Below are positions 40,638 through 49,456 of a stretch of 64,000 nucleotides of DNA, one piece after another (positions within the stretch are counted from its first letter, which is position 1; the number at the start of each line of letters is the position of its first letter). Origin of the DNA: Hydrogenovibrio sp. 3SP14C1. Lineage in GTDB: Bacteria > Pseudomonadota > Gammaproteobacteria > Thiomicrospirales > Thiomicrospiraceae. The stretch covers positions 62,001 through 126,000 of the forward strand of contig NZ_JARTLM010000007.1 in assembly GCF_029625905.1 (NCBI RefSeq), in the 5' to 3' direction. The position numbers were made by a program, and so were the translations under genes. The notes under the pieces are model-generated. The model ran no database searches and had not been told where the DNA came from. It saw only the letters and a program-made list of their open reading frames with translations.

Positions 40638-41900
40638 TTAAAATGATTCTTTCGTATAAAACCCTAAAATAGCAACCACCTGCCCTTCTTTTTCTAGTAC
40701 CGGCCATCGTTGACGATCCCAATCTGGTACTTTATTTATTTTAAACCATTTTTTCAGCGCTTTTTTTTGTAATTCCGATCTCAGGTCATCGGCCTTTAAA
40801 GGACGCACAACCGCATCATCCAGTTTTGATCTTTGCTCAGACGAGAGCTGTTCAGAAAAATGCAATGCATTAAAAAAGTGTAATTCGGATGCATCAAACT
40901 CATCAAAATTTAAATAATAGGTCACTTTCAAGTCTTCAAGATAATACAAAACATGGTTATAAAATCGCAACTCCCCTCGTGCCAATAACATTTTGGGTTT
41001 GGCCTGAGGGTTCTCGTTATTCAAACACTGCTGCAGCCATTGATAAATTTTGGCATTCAACCTAAGACTTGAGGCACAGAACTCTACCCAGTACCGGGTC
41101 AAATTTTTAAGCCGAGACCATCTTAGCTCTTTTACATTGATGAATGATAGATAAAAATCAGTGTAATCAGAGTACTGTAAATCGATCTCTGCCAAGTCAT
41201 TCAAAAGCACTACACTTTCATTTAAATGGTGTGCCGATTTGGCAAAATTCGCGTCTGAAAATGGCCAGGCCTGGCGGATTTTTGGCAGCACTTCATGCCT
41301 CAGATAATTACGACGATAGTCCACTGTTTGATTAGAAGGATCTTCTACCCAATCCAGCTGATAATGGTTTGCATAATCTTGGATAGAGTCATAATCAACC
41401 TTTAACAACGGTCGACAATGCTGGATAACTTGATCATCCAGTTTAATTTTTTTTTGATATGGCATGCCAGACAAACCTGAAATCCCCGCCCCTCTCGCTA
41501 AATTAAGCATCAAGGTTTCAGCTTGATCTCTTTGATGATGCGCAGTTAAAAGAATGGTATCGTCTTTTGCTTTGTTATAAAGCGCCTCGTACCGTTTCAA
41601 ACGCGCAACAGCCTCCACTCCTTGGCGGGCGGTTTCAGATACCTGCACATCAATGCTTTCAAATGGCACACCTAACTGATGACAAAATTGTGCACACGAC
41701 TCAGCCCATTGCGCTGACTCTGCCTGTAACCCATGATTAATATAAACCGCTTTAATAATTTTAGGCGAGACTTGCTTGCAAAGAGCATCCAACAAGACAG
41801 TGGAGTCTAACCCGCCACTGAAGGCTACGAGAAATCGAACAGGAGTAGGATAAAGGTGAATTAGCTTTGAGAGAGTCAATTCAACCTTTTGATAAGACAT
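40638..41900 (-). CDS. tilS: tRNA(Ile)-lysidine synthetase
   Basis: 420 residues. PP-loop ATP motif FSGGLDST at 27-34, followed by the family region HHQRDQAETLMLNLARGAG near 120-138 and the C-terminal domain. Modifies C34 of the tRNA that reads AUA. It lies directly downstream of accA (20-bp gap), a conserved gammaproteobacterial pair. A dispersed palindrome encodes Gln210-Ala211-Trp212. Confidence 0.92.
   Translation of the reverse strand: MSYQKVELTLSKLIHLYPTPVRFLVAFSGGLDSTVLLDALCKQVSPKIIKAVYINHGLQAESAQWAESCAQFCHQLGVPFESIDVQVSETARQGVEAVARLKRYEALYNKAKDDTILLTAHHQRDQAETLMLNLARGAGISGLSGMPYQKKIKLDDQVIQHCRPLLKVDYDSIQDYANHYQLDWVEDPSNQTVDYRRNYLRHEVLPKIRQAWPFSDANFAKSAHHLNESVVLLNDLAEIDLQYSDYTDFYLSFINVKELRWSRLKNLTRYWVEFCASSLRLNAKIYQWLQQCLNNENPQAKPKMLLARGELRFYNHVLYYLEDLKVTYYLNFDEFDASELHFFNALHFSEQLSSEQRSKLDDAVVRPLKADDLRSELQKKALKKWFKINKVPDWDRQRWPVLEKEGQVVAILGFYTKESF
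41265..41274. repeat. CCAGGCCTGG palindrome inside tilS
   Basis: Exact copy, read as Gln210-Ala211-Trp212 on the minus strand; GC flanks extend it to GCCAGGCCTGGC. Confidence 0.9.
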
Positions 41901-41920
41901 GAAAACCTTACAAGACAGGT

Positions 41921-42877
41921 TTAAGCAACGTCAAAGTTGCCGTACTGCATATAACGCTGGTAACGGGATTCAAGCAAGTCTGAAACTGGCTTGTTTTTCA
42001 ACAATTCCAACTGTCTTTGAATCGCATCTTTTAAAGAGGAAGCAGCAGCTGACGGATTACGATGTGCTCCACCCAATGGCTCTTCGACAATCTCATCGAC
42101 CAAACCAAGCTCTTTCAATCGTGGCGCCGTAATCCCTAATGCCGCCGCCGCATCAGCGGCATTTGCGACATCTTTCCATAGAATTGAAGCACACCCTTCA
42201 GGCGAAATAACGGAGTAAGTGCTGTATTGCATCATCATCGTGACGTCTCCAACTCCAATTGCCAACGCCCCACCAGAACCACCTTCACCAATGACCGTAC
42301 AGATAATAGGCACTTTTAATTCTGACATTTCAATCAAATTACGCGCAATGGCCTCGGACTGACCACGCTCTTCCGCATTAATCCCAGGATAAGCACCAGG
42401 GGTGTCAATAAAAGTAAGAACCGGTAAACCGAAGGTCTCTGCCGTTTTCATTAAACGTAACGCTTTTCGATACCCTTCAGGGCGAGGCATTCCAAAATTA
42501 CGGCGAATCTTTTCTTTGGTATCACGCCCTTTTTCCTGGCCGATTACCATCACGGCTTGGCCATTAAGTCGTGCTAACCCACCAATAATCGCGGCATCAT
42601 CTGCAAACGCACGATCACCATGCATTTCTTTGAAATCGGTAAACATCTCTTTTAGATAATCCAACATATAAGGACGCTGTGGATGACGAGCGACTTGAGC
42701 AACTTGCACATCAGACAGGCGACTAAAAATTGACTGGGTTAAGTTTTTACTTTTTTGCTCTAACGCAGAAACCTCTTTAATCAGGTCCATATCCTGACCA
42801 TCCAGGTGACGCAATTCATCAATTTTGGCTTCCAATTCTGCAATTGGTTGTTCAAAATCTAAAAAATCTAATTTCAT
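41921..42877 (-). CDS. accA: Acetyl-CoA carboxylase carboxyltransferase subunit alpha
   Basis: 318 residues from ATG 42877, chosen because AGGAACACCT lies just ahead and the product then begins [19 protein letters not shown] as in the family; an in-frame start 27 bases upstream is not supported. Signature [27 protein letters not shown] and [18 protein letters not shown] are present. Forms the carboxyltransferase with AccD for the first step of fatty acid synthesis. Confidence 0.95.
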   Translation of the reverse strand: MKLDFLDFEQPIAELEAKIDELRHLDGQDMDLIKEVSALEQKSKNLTQSIFSRLSDVQVAQVARHPQRPYMLDYLKEMFTDFKEMHGDRAFADDAAIIGGLARLNGQAVMVIGQEKGRDTKEKIRRNFGMPRPEGYRKALRLMKTAETFGLPVLTFIDTPGAYPGINAEERGQSEAIARNLIEMSELKVPIICTVIGEGGSGGALAIGVGDVTMMMQYSTYSVISPEGCASILWKDVANAADAAAALGITAPRLKELGLVDEIVEEPLGGAHRNPSAAASSLKDAIQRQLELLKNKPVSDLLESRYQRYMQYGNFDVA

Positions 42878-43031
42878 AGGTGTTCCTGTTCCAGCTAAAA
42901 CCAATTTTTAGCTCTTTGATTAAGTTTGTAGAATATCGGGTCATTTTAACAAATTTGGGAACTTTTGCTCATAAAACTGATACTAGTTCTTTCTAAAAAG
43001 CACGTACAAATTTTAAAACTCTCCTGGAACC

Positions 43032-44786
43032 TTATTTTTTAGTCGCAAGATTTTTTACTTGTTGAACTTTTTCATAAACCGTCATTAAGGCAAGATGGTT
43101 TTGGCTATTCTGAAAGGCCGCTATTCCAACTTCCAAACCACCAAAAAATTCTTCTCCGTTAATATTACGCCAAACTTTTTCAATGACTTTTTCACCAAAC
43201 AACTGATTTTGAACAGAAATCGGATATTGAGCAATATTGTCTTCCAACATAATATCCAAAGCGAACCCTAGCGCTTTGTAAAAAACCGCCATCGTTTCAT
43301 CATCGACGAAATAATGGCATTCCTGCAGTCGCTCATAGGCCATCTCGTAGTCTTTGACCGCCAACAACAACCACATTTGCAATTCGACAATTTTAAACTT
43401 CTTCCAATAGGAATTTGGATCCGGTAACAGGCCAATCAAATTAGCAACACCCTGATGTTCTGAAAACCCCATCATTTCGACTTGTTCCAGCGCCTTCTCA
43501 AAACGGTCGTTTTCGTCAGATTCCGCAAGTTCTAATAAAATCTCGCGTAAAACACGCCCTCTATTTTGGTTGTTGTCGACCAGTTCATGCATCGGAAAAA
43601 CTTCCGACATTTCAGGCACAATGATACGACATGCATTAATACCAAAATGCTCATAGTGTGCAAAATAGACTTCAGCACCTTGCTCATGCACTTTTTTAAC
43701 CAAGTAATCGTATTGAGCCTGAGTATCGCCTTTGAAATCCCATTCATTAAACTCAAAATCATATTGATGTGAAATAAACCTCGCATGGATCAAGCCACTC
43801 GAATCAATAAAATGGTTTTCAATATTTTCATCATCCGCCACTAACGCTTCATCAAATATAGGCAGCTGAAACCCATCCAGCATATCCAGACTGCGACCTT
43901 GCAAAGACTCGGTTAGCGTTCTTTCCAATGCTACTTCAAAAATAGGATGCGCCCCAAATGAAGCGAAACAACGTCCTGTCTTTTGTTCAAATAATGTCAC
44001 ATTCATCACCGGGAAGTGTCCACCAAGAGAGCTGTCTCGAATAGAAACTTCAATGCCTTGCTCTTGTAGTGCTTTTCGAGCTTTAACAACGGTTGGGTAA
44101 CGCTGTACGACAGACTCTGGCACTTCTGGTAAACAGAGATTGTCCGTTAAAATTTTACGCTTCACCCAGCGCTCAAAAACCTCTGACAACCCTTGCACCA
44201 GCGCCTCTTGAGATGTATTACCAGCACTTAAACCGTTACTGGCATACAAATTACTAAACAGGTTCATCGGAAAATAAACCGTTTCATTACTAGAGGCATT
44301 CGTTAGCGGTAAACAGCGAATTTTTTGTGAAGCATCATTTAAGCTCAACAAGTCTTCAGCCATCATCTCCGCATCAGGATCGTAAATTGCCCATAACTCA
44401 GGGGTTAAACATTGGCGAAAATCAGACAGTTCAAATGATTTTTCATCTGGAAAATATAATCCTTGCTCATCCCACAAAAAAGGATTTTGATTTTTAATGA
44501 GCGACTCTTCCAAATAAAAATCAGAAAAGAAATAGTTGGTTTCCAAGCGTTCGAAAAACTCGCCTAACGCACTGGCCAAAGTTGCTTTACGACTAGCGCC
44601 TTTACCGTTGGTAAACAGAGCCGGACAGTTTTTGTCCCGGATGTGGACTGAGTAAACATTGGGGACCGGGTTTAACCAAGAAGCTTCTTCTATTTCAAAT
44701 CCCGCAGTGCTTAACAAGCTTTGCATTTTATTAATTGAATCTTCTAAGCAAGCATCTTTACCTTTGATAAACGTTTGTTCAACCAT
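43032..44786 (-). CDS. ycaO: YcaO-domain protein (RimO accessory type)
   Basis: 584 residues from ATG 44786, where AAAGGACTGGAG precedes and the product starts TFIKGKDACLEDSI, matching E. coli YcaO; the open frame extends 41 codons further upstream but without family similarity. ATP-binding YcaO core features include FTNGKGASRKATLASALGEFFER near 58-80 and TSQEALVQGLSEVFERW. E. coli YcaO helps RimO methylthiolate ribosomal protein S12 and carries a C-terminal tetratricopeptide-like region, also present here. No rimO or peptide precursor is adjacent, so I see no RiPP cluster. Confidence 0.88.
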   Translation of the reverse strand: MVEQTFIKGKDACLEDSINKMQSLLSTAGFEIEEASWLNPVPNVYSVHIRDKNCPALFTNGKGASRKATLASALGEFFERLETNYFFSDFYLEESLIKNQNPFLWDEQGLYFPDEKSFELSDFRQCLTPELWAIYDPDAEMMAEDLLSLNDASQKIRCLPLTNASSNETVYFPMNLFSNLYASNGLSAGNTSQEALVQGLSEVFERWVKRKILTDNLCLPEVPESVVQRYPTVVKARKALQEQGIEVSIRDSSLGGHFPVMNVTLFEQKTGRCFASFGAHPIFEVALERTLTESLQGRSLDMLDGFQLPIFDEALVADDENIENHFIDSSGLIHARFISHQYDFEFNEWDFKGDTQAQYDYLVKKVHEQGAEVYFAHYEHFGINACRIIVPEMSEVFPMHELVDNNQNRGRVLREILLELAESDENDRFEKALEQVEMMGFSEHQGVANLIGLLPDPNSYWKKFKIVELQMWLLLAVKDYEMAYERLQECHYFVDDETMAVFYKALGFALDIMLEDNIAQYPISVQNQLFGEKVIEKVWRNINGEEFFGGLEVGIAAFQNSQNHLALMTVYEKVQQVKNLATKK

Positions 44787-45093
44787 CTCCAGTCCTTTGA
44801 ATCTTTTATAAGAGAGGCATATTTTATCTGACTTTGTAAAGCCCTGTTGTTTAATCCCTTCTTTACCATGCTTTTTTAAAAATAACCGCCAGGCCTGGTC
44901 ATTTTTCAATTTCGCATAAAATTTGGACTTTTATAGTCACATAAAAAGTATGAGATATAAAATTCTTCTAAATTCCTATAAAAACATTTATATAGGTTGA
45001 GAAATTAAACCAGTAGAATGAAATAGATTATTCGTAGAATTCATTATTTTAAAGTTCGACTTAACTCATAGTAATATGACGGAGGAACCTCAA
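44787..45093. other. 307-bp divergent region ycaO/cytochrome c
   Basis: Contains one exact dispersed palindrome (44889-44898), an A/T-rich inverted repeat CCTATA/TATAGG (44975-44996) that could be an operator for the cytochrome gene, and otherwise no gene or structured RNA that I recognise. Confidence 0.5.
44889..44898. repeat. CCAGGCCTGG palindrome, intergenic copy upstream of ycaO
   Basis: Exact copy in a divergent promoter region where no transcript ends, so this one cannot be explained as a terminator. Flanks are imperfectly symmetric (AAAAATAACCG and TCATTTTT). Confidence 0.88.
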
Positions 45094-45384
45094 ATGAAAC
45101 TCGTCCACAAAACGATATTAACCACGATTTTATTTTCACCTTTTTCAGTTCTAGCAGAACCTCACCCGGGTAAAGTACTGTTTGATGAAGCAAACTGTAT
45201 GAAATGCCATAGCACAATGGGCTTCAACAAACCCAGTCTAAAAAAAATGGCCCCGGATAACTATCAAGACCTTCAAGGAGCGGTTGCTTACTGTGATCAA
45301 AACTTAAATGTCGGTTGGTTTGATGATGAACGTGAAAAAGTGGTTGATTACTTAAACAAAACTTATTATCAGTTCCCTCAGTAA
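45094..45384 (+). CDS. Small exported monohaem cytochrome c
   Basis: 96 residues from ATG 45094, chosen for the GGAGG site 7-8 bases before it. Signal peptide to about residue 21, then one haem site CMKCH (Cys35, Cys38, His39). Met52 is a possible distal ligand. An additional Cys67 is unusual. The C-terminus has the usual helix ending DYLNKTYY. About 75 mature residues, a class I-like c-type cytochrome carrying electrons in the periplasm; partner unknown. Converges on the exported protein of unknown function downstream. Confidence 0.85.
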   Translation: MKLVHKTILTTILFSPFSVLAEPHPGKVLFDEANCMKCHSTMGFNKPSLKKMAPDNYQDLQGAVAYCDQNLNVGWFDDEREKVVDYLNKTYYQFPQ

Positions 45385-45400
45385 TCAACAAAAGAAATGT

Positions 45401-46261
45401 TTAATGTATTTTACCGAGGTACTTAAGCTGTCCTTTTAAACGCTTAAGTGCCTTTGCATCAGCCTTGTTAATACTGTCTTCATTTAACAAGAAATAAGCA
45501 TCATCAACCGCTTTATCAATGGCATCAATTAAAAAGTATGTTTCCATGCTTTCATTAATCTTATCCCAATCCCTGTTTTCTGCCCGCCAAAGCTTATTGA
45601 GCTCTGGATGTTTTTTAAGCATCCCAATGATATGGTCCAGCAACTTGGTCAAATGCGGCACACTTTCGTAAGGCCAATATGGGCGCCCATTGGTAGAATC
45701 AAAATAACTGGCTCGATCCAATTTTGCAATTTCCAAAGCCGGAATCATTTCTGACATATTTGCAGAATCGGCTTCAGCTTCAGCGCTTTCTAACCGATCG
45801 ATAGACATCACCGGCACATTGGATTTCCAGCGAGAATAGACAATATAAACATTATAGCGATCAATAAAGTTCATTTGACCTTTGGCCAACTTCACAACAT
45901 TGTCAGCGGGTACAATGTACTCTAAGCCATTAGACGTCAATTGCTTTGTATCATCCCACATTTCCCAGCCAGATTGTCCAGTTTCGTTTCCTGCAGAATC
46001 GACCGCAATAGGCACGCAAGACAAACCATAATCATGCCCTTCCACAAAGTCTCTAACGGTGATTTGGTAATTACCTTTCGGCGTGACTTTTTGAACAACA
46101 CCAATGATATAGGCATCATCTTTGATATTCGTTGCAGGGAAACCAACCAACACAGTGTCTCCCTTTTTAAATTGATGCGACAACATGTCATTAACTGCCC
46201 AAGCAGATGACATAATACTCAAACATACAGTCACAAAAAACAGTTTGATCAATTTTTTCAA
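45401..46261 (-). CDS. Exported protein of unknown function
   Basis: 286 residues from a TTG start behind TTGGAGCG. Signal peptide to about residue 22 (SSAWA-VNDML). The first half suggests two small beta-barrel (Tudor- or SH3-like) segments (FKKGDTVLVGFPATNI, VQKVTPKGNYQITVRDFVEGH); the second half is helical and charged. Family not recognised. A hairpin (AAGCC/GGCTT) immediately precedes the ribosome binding site, and two DnaA-box-like sequences lie about 85-100 bp upstream. Confidence 0.72.
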   Translation of the reverse strand: MKKLIKLFFVTVCLSIMSSAWAVNDMLSHQFKKGDTVLVGFPATNIKDDAYIIGVVQKVTPKGNYQITVRDFVEGHDYGLSCVPIAVDSAGNETGQSGWEMWDDTKQLTSNGLEYIVPADNVVKLAKGQMNFIDRYNVYIVYSRWKSNVPVMSIDRLESAEAEADSANMSEMIPALEIAKLDRASYFDSTNGRPYWPYESVPHLTKLLDHIIGMLKKHPELNKLWRAENRDWDKINESMETYFLIDAIDKAVDDAYFLLNEDSINKADAKALKRLKGQLKYLGKIH

Positions 46262-46340
46262 AACAACGCTCCAAAGCCTTTTAATGGCTTATTTAATTAA
46301 AATGCAACAACACTATTATCGTCTAAAAATGCCAAGCAAT

Positions 46341-46363
46341 CTATACACAGAAGTTGTGGATAA
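46341..46363. promoter_or_regulatory. Two DnaA-box-like sequences
   Basis: TGTGGATAA at 46355-46363 is the exact complement of the consensus TTATCCACA; CTATACACA at 46341-46349 differs by one base from TTATNCACA in the opposite orientation. They lie 5 bp apart in the 188-bp gap upstream of the exported-protein gene. Could regulate that gene by DnaA, or be chance in A/T-rich DNA. Confidence 0.4.
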
Positions 46364-46449
46364 TTATGTGCGCAACATTTCAACAAAAACGAAAACCTGA
46401 ACAAAGTCTTACACCTTACCTCTATTGCTTAAAAAACAGGCAATCTAAA

Positions 46450-47121
46450 TTATTTCATAGCAGCGGGCTTATCCGCTACATTATTTCGTAAATAAACTGG
46501 CAGCGGAATTTCTTCATCAAGCGCTTTGGCTTGATCGAAACGCTGTTGCGCAATATCGGCAATCGCTTCTGCTGAAGGGTAGGCGCCATGCCAATTTTCA
46601 AACATACTAACGATCTCTGGATACTCAGGCTCGATATCCCCTACACCATTCTTTATGGTGTTAGTTTTTAACATTTCAAGTAATTGCTGCTGAGAAGATA
46701 ACTGCGCTTTGGTTGAAATTAATCGACCTGCCTCGATATGGCAAGATTGCACGTAAATCTCTTTCATACGCGCATCAAGACAAGCTATCCACTCTGTCTG
46801 GCCGGTTTCTTTATATGCTTGCCACGCAAGCGCTTCTAACGTTGAAACAGGCAAAACAGGCTTTCCCCAACCTAAGGAAAGCCCTTGAATAACACCCGCC
46901 GCAATCCGAATCCCAGTAAAGGCGCCAGGCCCTTCACTAAACGCTAACACATCAATTTTATCGGATGTGAGGCCCGATTGATTTAAAACCTTTTCCACCA
47001 TAGGTAACATTAAGTTAGCATGACGTTGTGGTGCCATTTCAAATTCAACATACACGGTATCTCCCGCTTTCAAACAAACCGAACACGCTTTTGTTGAAGA
47101 CTCAACCGCCAATACATTCAT
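46450..47121 (-). CDS. tsaB: tRNA t6A synthesis protein TsaB
   Basis: 223 residues. ASKHA-type fold with MNVLAVESSTKACSV at the start and the conserved EGPGAFTGIRIAAGVIQGLS near 64-83. TsaB binds TsaD and TsaE to form threonylcarbamoyladenosine at A37 of tRNAs. Its ATG overlaps the stop of the DinG-type helicase gene (ATGA), a conserved gammaproteobacterial pair. Confidence 0.92.
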   Translation of the reverse strand: MNVLAVESSTKACSVCLKAGDTVYVEFEMAPQRHANLMLPMVEKVLNQSGLTSDKIDVLAFSEGPGAFTGIRIAAGVIQGLSLGWGKPVLPVSTLEALAWQAYKETGQTEWIACLDARMKEIYVQSCHIEAGRLISTKAQLSSQQQLLEMLKTNTIKNGVGDIEPEYPEIVSMFENWHGAYPSAEAIADIAQQRFDQAKALDEEIPLPVYLRNNVADKPAAMK

Positions 47122-49028
47122 AATAATTTCTCTTTTGCTTCATTCACGTCATAGACCCATTTAAAATTTGGAAAGCTATTGGTAATAATCTTACCATAGG
47201 ATTTTTGACTCAATCGTGGATCACACAGCATCAACACCCCTTTATCGGATGAGTCTCTAATCAACCGACCCGCCCCTTGTTTAAGCGCGATTGTTGCTTC
47301 AGGAATTTGAAAGTTAAAAAAACCACTTAACCCTTTTTGCTTTAAAAAAGACTCCCTTGCCTGAACGACAGGATCATCTGGTGGGATAAAAGGAATTCGG
47401 TCAATCAAAACCAACTTTAATGCATCTCCTTTAACATCCACGCCTTCCCAAAAACTACTTGTCCCTAATAAAATAGCATTCTCAGCCTCTTTAAAACGTG
47501 CAAGCAACGTCGTTTTAGGGCCATCCCCTTGCACCATCAGTTCGCCTTCCCAGTGTTGCGAAAGAATCACCTTTGCTTCTTGTAACGCCTTGTGGCTGGT
47601 AAACAATAAAAACGCTCGTCCTTTGCTGGCGATCAATAAAGGCCAGGCCGCTCTTAAGCATACTTTAATGTAATCGGGATGCTTTGGTTCGGGTAACCCA
47701 ATCGGATGATAAATCACGGCTTGCTGCTGGTAATCGAAAGGGCTTTCCCATTGACAATTACGCGCAGATTCAAGCCCCAATCGATGCGCAAAATAATCAA
47801 AGCTTTGATTTACGCTAAGCGTAGCTGAGGTAAACACCCAAGCACCACCTAACGCCTCACGTTGTCGACTAAAGGGTGCAGCAATACTTAACGGTGTTAA
47901 GTTGAGCTTAAACCTTGCCTGGGAAGACTCCACCCAGCGTATTTGATTTTCAGAGGAAGCCTTTAACCAGGTCTCAATCTGCTTTTCAAATTCCTGTGTC
48001 CGTTTATACAAAGCGGATAACAATTTACCTCGGTCTGTAATCGGTTTAATCGTATCCGCCAATAAAGACAGTTGGTTACGTAAATGTTCAAGCGTTTTAT
48101 GACCCGTTTTTGCCTCGGCAAAGCTTTCCCAGGTCCAGCGTTTTTCCCATTTACCTAACGCTTCATTAAAAATTCGAATTTTATCTTCAACCGCTTTTGC
48201 TTGGTCGGATAACTCAATGGTTTCTGGAGACTCTTTTTTATAAGCCAGTCGCACATCCCTTACCAATTCATCTAACTGGAACCGACTCACACTAAACCCT
48301 AAAAATTGAGCTGCAATATCAGGGAGCTGGTGAGCTTCATCAAAAATATAGATATCTGCTTCAGGTAAAATTTCACCAAAACCTTGCTCTCTTAAGGCTA
48401 AGTCGGCGCAAAACAAATGATGGTTCACGATTAAAATTTCAGCATCTGTGGCTTGCTGTTTGACTCCAGGATAAAAACAGCCATTATCACCAGTACATTC
48501 ATTTGCCTGACAAAATTCCATGCGAGCACAAACTCGACCCCAAATAGGATCGTTTTCATCTAACGTCGTAAGTTCAGACTTATCTCCAATCAACGTTTTG
48601 TCTTGCCAATCGTGAATCAATGATAATTTTCGCCACACTTCCTTGGTGTTTTGCTCAGCTGTTTCTGCAATCTCCAAGCGTTGTGGACAAATATAATTTT
48701 CTCGGCCTTTTAATATCTTTGCAGTACCTTTGGAGTTGCAAATATCCATTAAAAGCGGAATATCTTTACGTAATAGTTGATCTTGTAGTGTCTTCGTCGC
48801 AGTCGATACAATGACTTTTTTACCTGATAATAAGGCAGGAATAAGATAGGCGAATGTTTTTCCAGTCCCGGTACCGGCTTCGGCAAGAAGGGTTTGGCTT
48901 TCTTCAATTATTTCAGCGACCGTTTCTGCCATCTCAACTTGGCCATGGCGTACTTCATAATCTGACGTATTCTGAGCAAGCTTGCCTTCTTTTCCAAGGA
49001 TAGACTGAATTTGTATTTTTAACGACAT
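47118..49028 (-). CDS. yoaA: DinG-family (YoaA-type) ATP-dependent helicase
   Basis: 636 residues. Walker A AEAGTGTGKTFAYL near 50-62, DEAH box FDEAHQLPD near 225-233, and an iron-sulphur cluster cysteine set (ICPQ, RVCARMEFCQANECTG, GCFYPG) between motifs Ia and II, as in XPD-like helicases. The pairing with tsaB is the YoaA arrangement; YoaA acts in replication-fork repair together with HolC. The related DinG is the alternative. Confidence 0.88.
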   Translation of the reverse strand: MSLKIQIQSILGKEGKLAQNTSDYEVRHGQVEMAETVAEIIEESQTLLAEAGTGTGKTFAYLIPALLSGKKVIVSTATKTLQDQLLRKDIPLLMDICNSKGTAKILKGRENYICPQRLEIAETAEQNTKEVWRKLSLIHDWQDKTLIGDKSELTTLDENDPIWGRVCARMEFCQANECTGDNGCFYPGVKQQATDAEILIVNHHLFCADLALREQGFGEILPEADIYIFDEAHQLPDIAAQFLGFSVSRFQLDELVRDVRLAYKKESPETIELSDQAKAVEDKIRIFNEALGKWEKRWTWESFAEAKTGHKTLEHLRNQLSLLADTIKPITDRGKLLSALYKRTQEFEKQIETWLKASSENQIRWVESSQARFKLNLTPLSIAAPFSRQREALGGAWVFTSATLSVNQSFDYFAHRLGLESARNCQWESPFDYQQQAVIYHPIGLPEPKHPDYIKVCLRAAWPLLIASKGRAFLLFTSHKALQEAKVILSQHWEGELMVQGDGPKTTLLARFKEAENAILLGTSSFWEGVDVKGDALKLVLIDRIPFIPPDDPVVQARESFLKQKGLSGFFNFQIPEATIALKQGAGRLIRDSSDKGVLMLCDPRLSQKSYGKIITNSFPNFKWVYDVNEAKEKLL

Positions 49029-49213
49029 GAAATTACTGTTTTCCTAACCAAAACGAAGCCACATTTTAATCTGAATAGAAAAAAATTCAGTACCCTGAAA
49101 ATCGAATATAATGACCGGCACAGGCGTCTTTTATAAAAGAATTGGCATTCTAACAAAAAAACTAGACAAACCATCAAATAATCAGTAAAATTCACGCTTT
49201 CAAATTTGAACTC

Positions 49214-49258
49214 GTTGATGAATATCAACCAAAAAAAATAATATTGGATATCTAATAT
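49214..49258 (+). promoter_or_regulatory. Inverted repeats and weak promoter in front of rpmJ
   Basis: A perfect GTTGAT/ATCAAC repeat with a 4-nt spacer (49214-49229) overlaps a possible -35 TTGATG. A second repeat, 49241-49258, with a GATATC centre and ATATT/AATAT arms and one mismatch, overlaps a possible -10 TAATAT and the ATG itself. Possible operators; A/T richness lowers certainty. Confidence 0.35.
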
Positions 49259-49382
49259 GAAAATTTTATCATCATTAAAATCAGCAAAAACACGTCATAA
49301 GGACTGTCAAGTTGTTAGACGTCGTGGGAAAGTTTATGTAATCAACAAAACAAACCCAAGATTTAAAGCTCGTCAACGTTAA
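49257..49382 (+). CDS. rpmJ: 50S ribosomal protein L36, zinc-free (YkgO) type
   Basis: 41 codons. [20 protein letters not shown] at the start and RFKARQR at the end are the hallmarks of the alternative L36. Zinc-binding L36 has a CxxC plus Cys/His set; here only one Cys (Cys17) remains, so it is the zinc-independent form, which in many bacteria is induced by the Zur regulator in zinc shortage. A terminator follows. Confidence 0.93.
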   Translation: MKILSSLKSAKTRHKDCQVVRRRGKVYVINKTNPRFKARQR

Positions 49383-49401
49383 TTCAAGATGACTTTAAAC
49401 T

Positions 49402-49430
49402 AAAAAGGCACCTGATCAGTGCCTTTTTTT
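49402..49430 (+). terminator. Terminator between rpmJ and cheV
   Basis: Stem AAAAAGGCAC / GTGCCTTTTT with a 7-nt loop, followed by further T; usable in both directions. Confidence 0.88.
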
Positions 49431-49456
49431 ATGTCTAAAATTTATTTGTCTATTTT

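Noticed and set aside
43032..44786. YcaO as the core of a peptide natural-product (RiPP) cluster
   Set aside because: It matches the RimO-accessory YcaO, and no precursor peptide, dehydrogenase or exporter is adjacent.
44787..44909. 41-codon upstream extension of ycaO containing a Gln-Ala-Trp palindrome copy
   Set aside because: Family similarity and a good ribosome binding site start at 44786; the extension shows no similarity and overlaps the palindrome by chance of frame.
46450..47121. CCAGGCCCTT in tsaB as a palindrome copy
   Set aside because: Only seven of ten bases match and it encodes the conserved Gly-Pro-Gly of TsaB, so protein constraint explains it.
49019..49228. 69-codon minus-strand open frame upstream of the DinG-type gene
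   Set aside because: Phe/Leu/Arg-rich composition, overlaps the helicase start, no ribosome binding site; chance frame.
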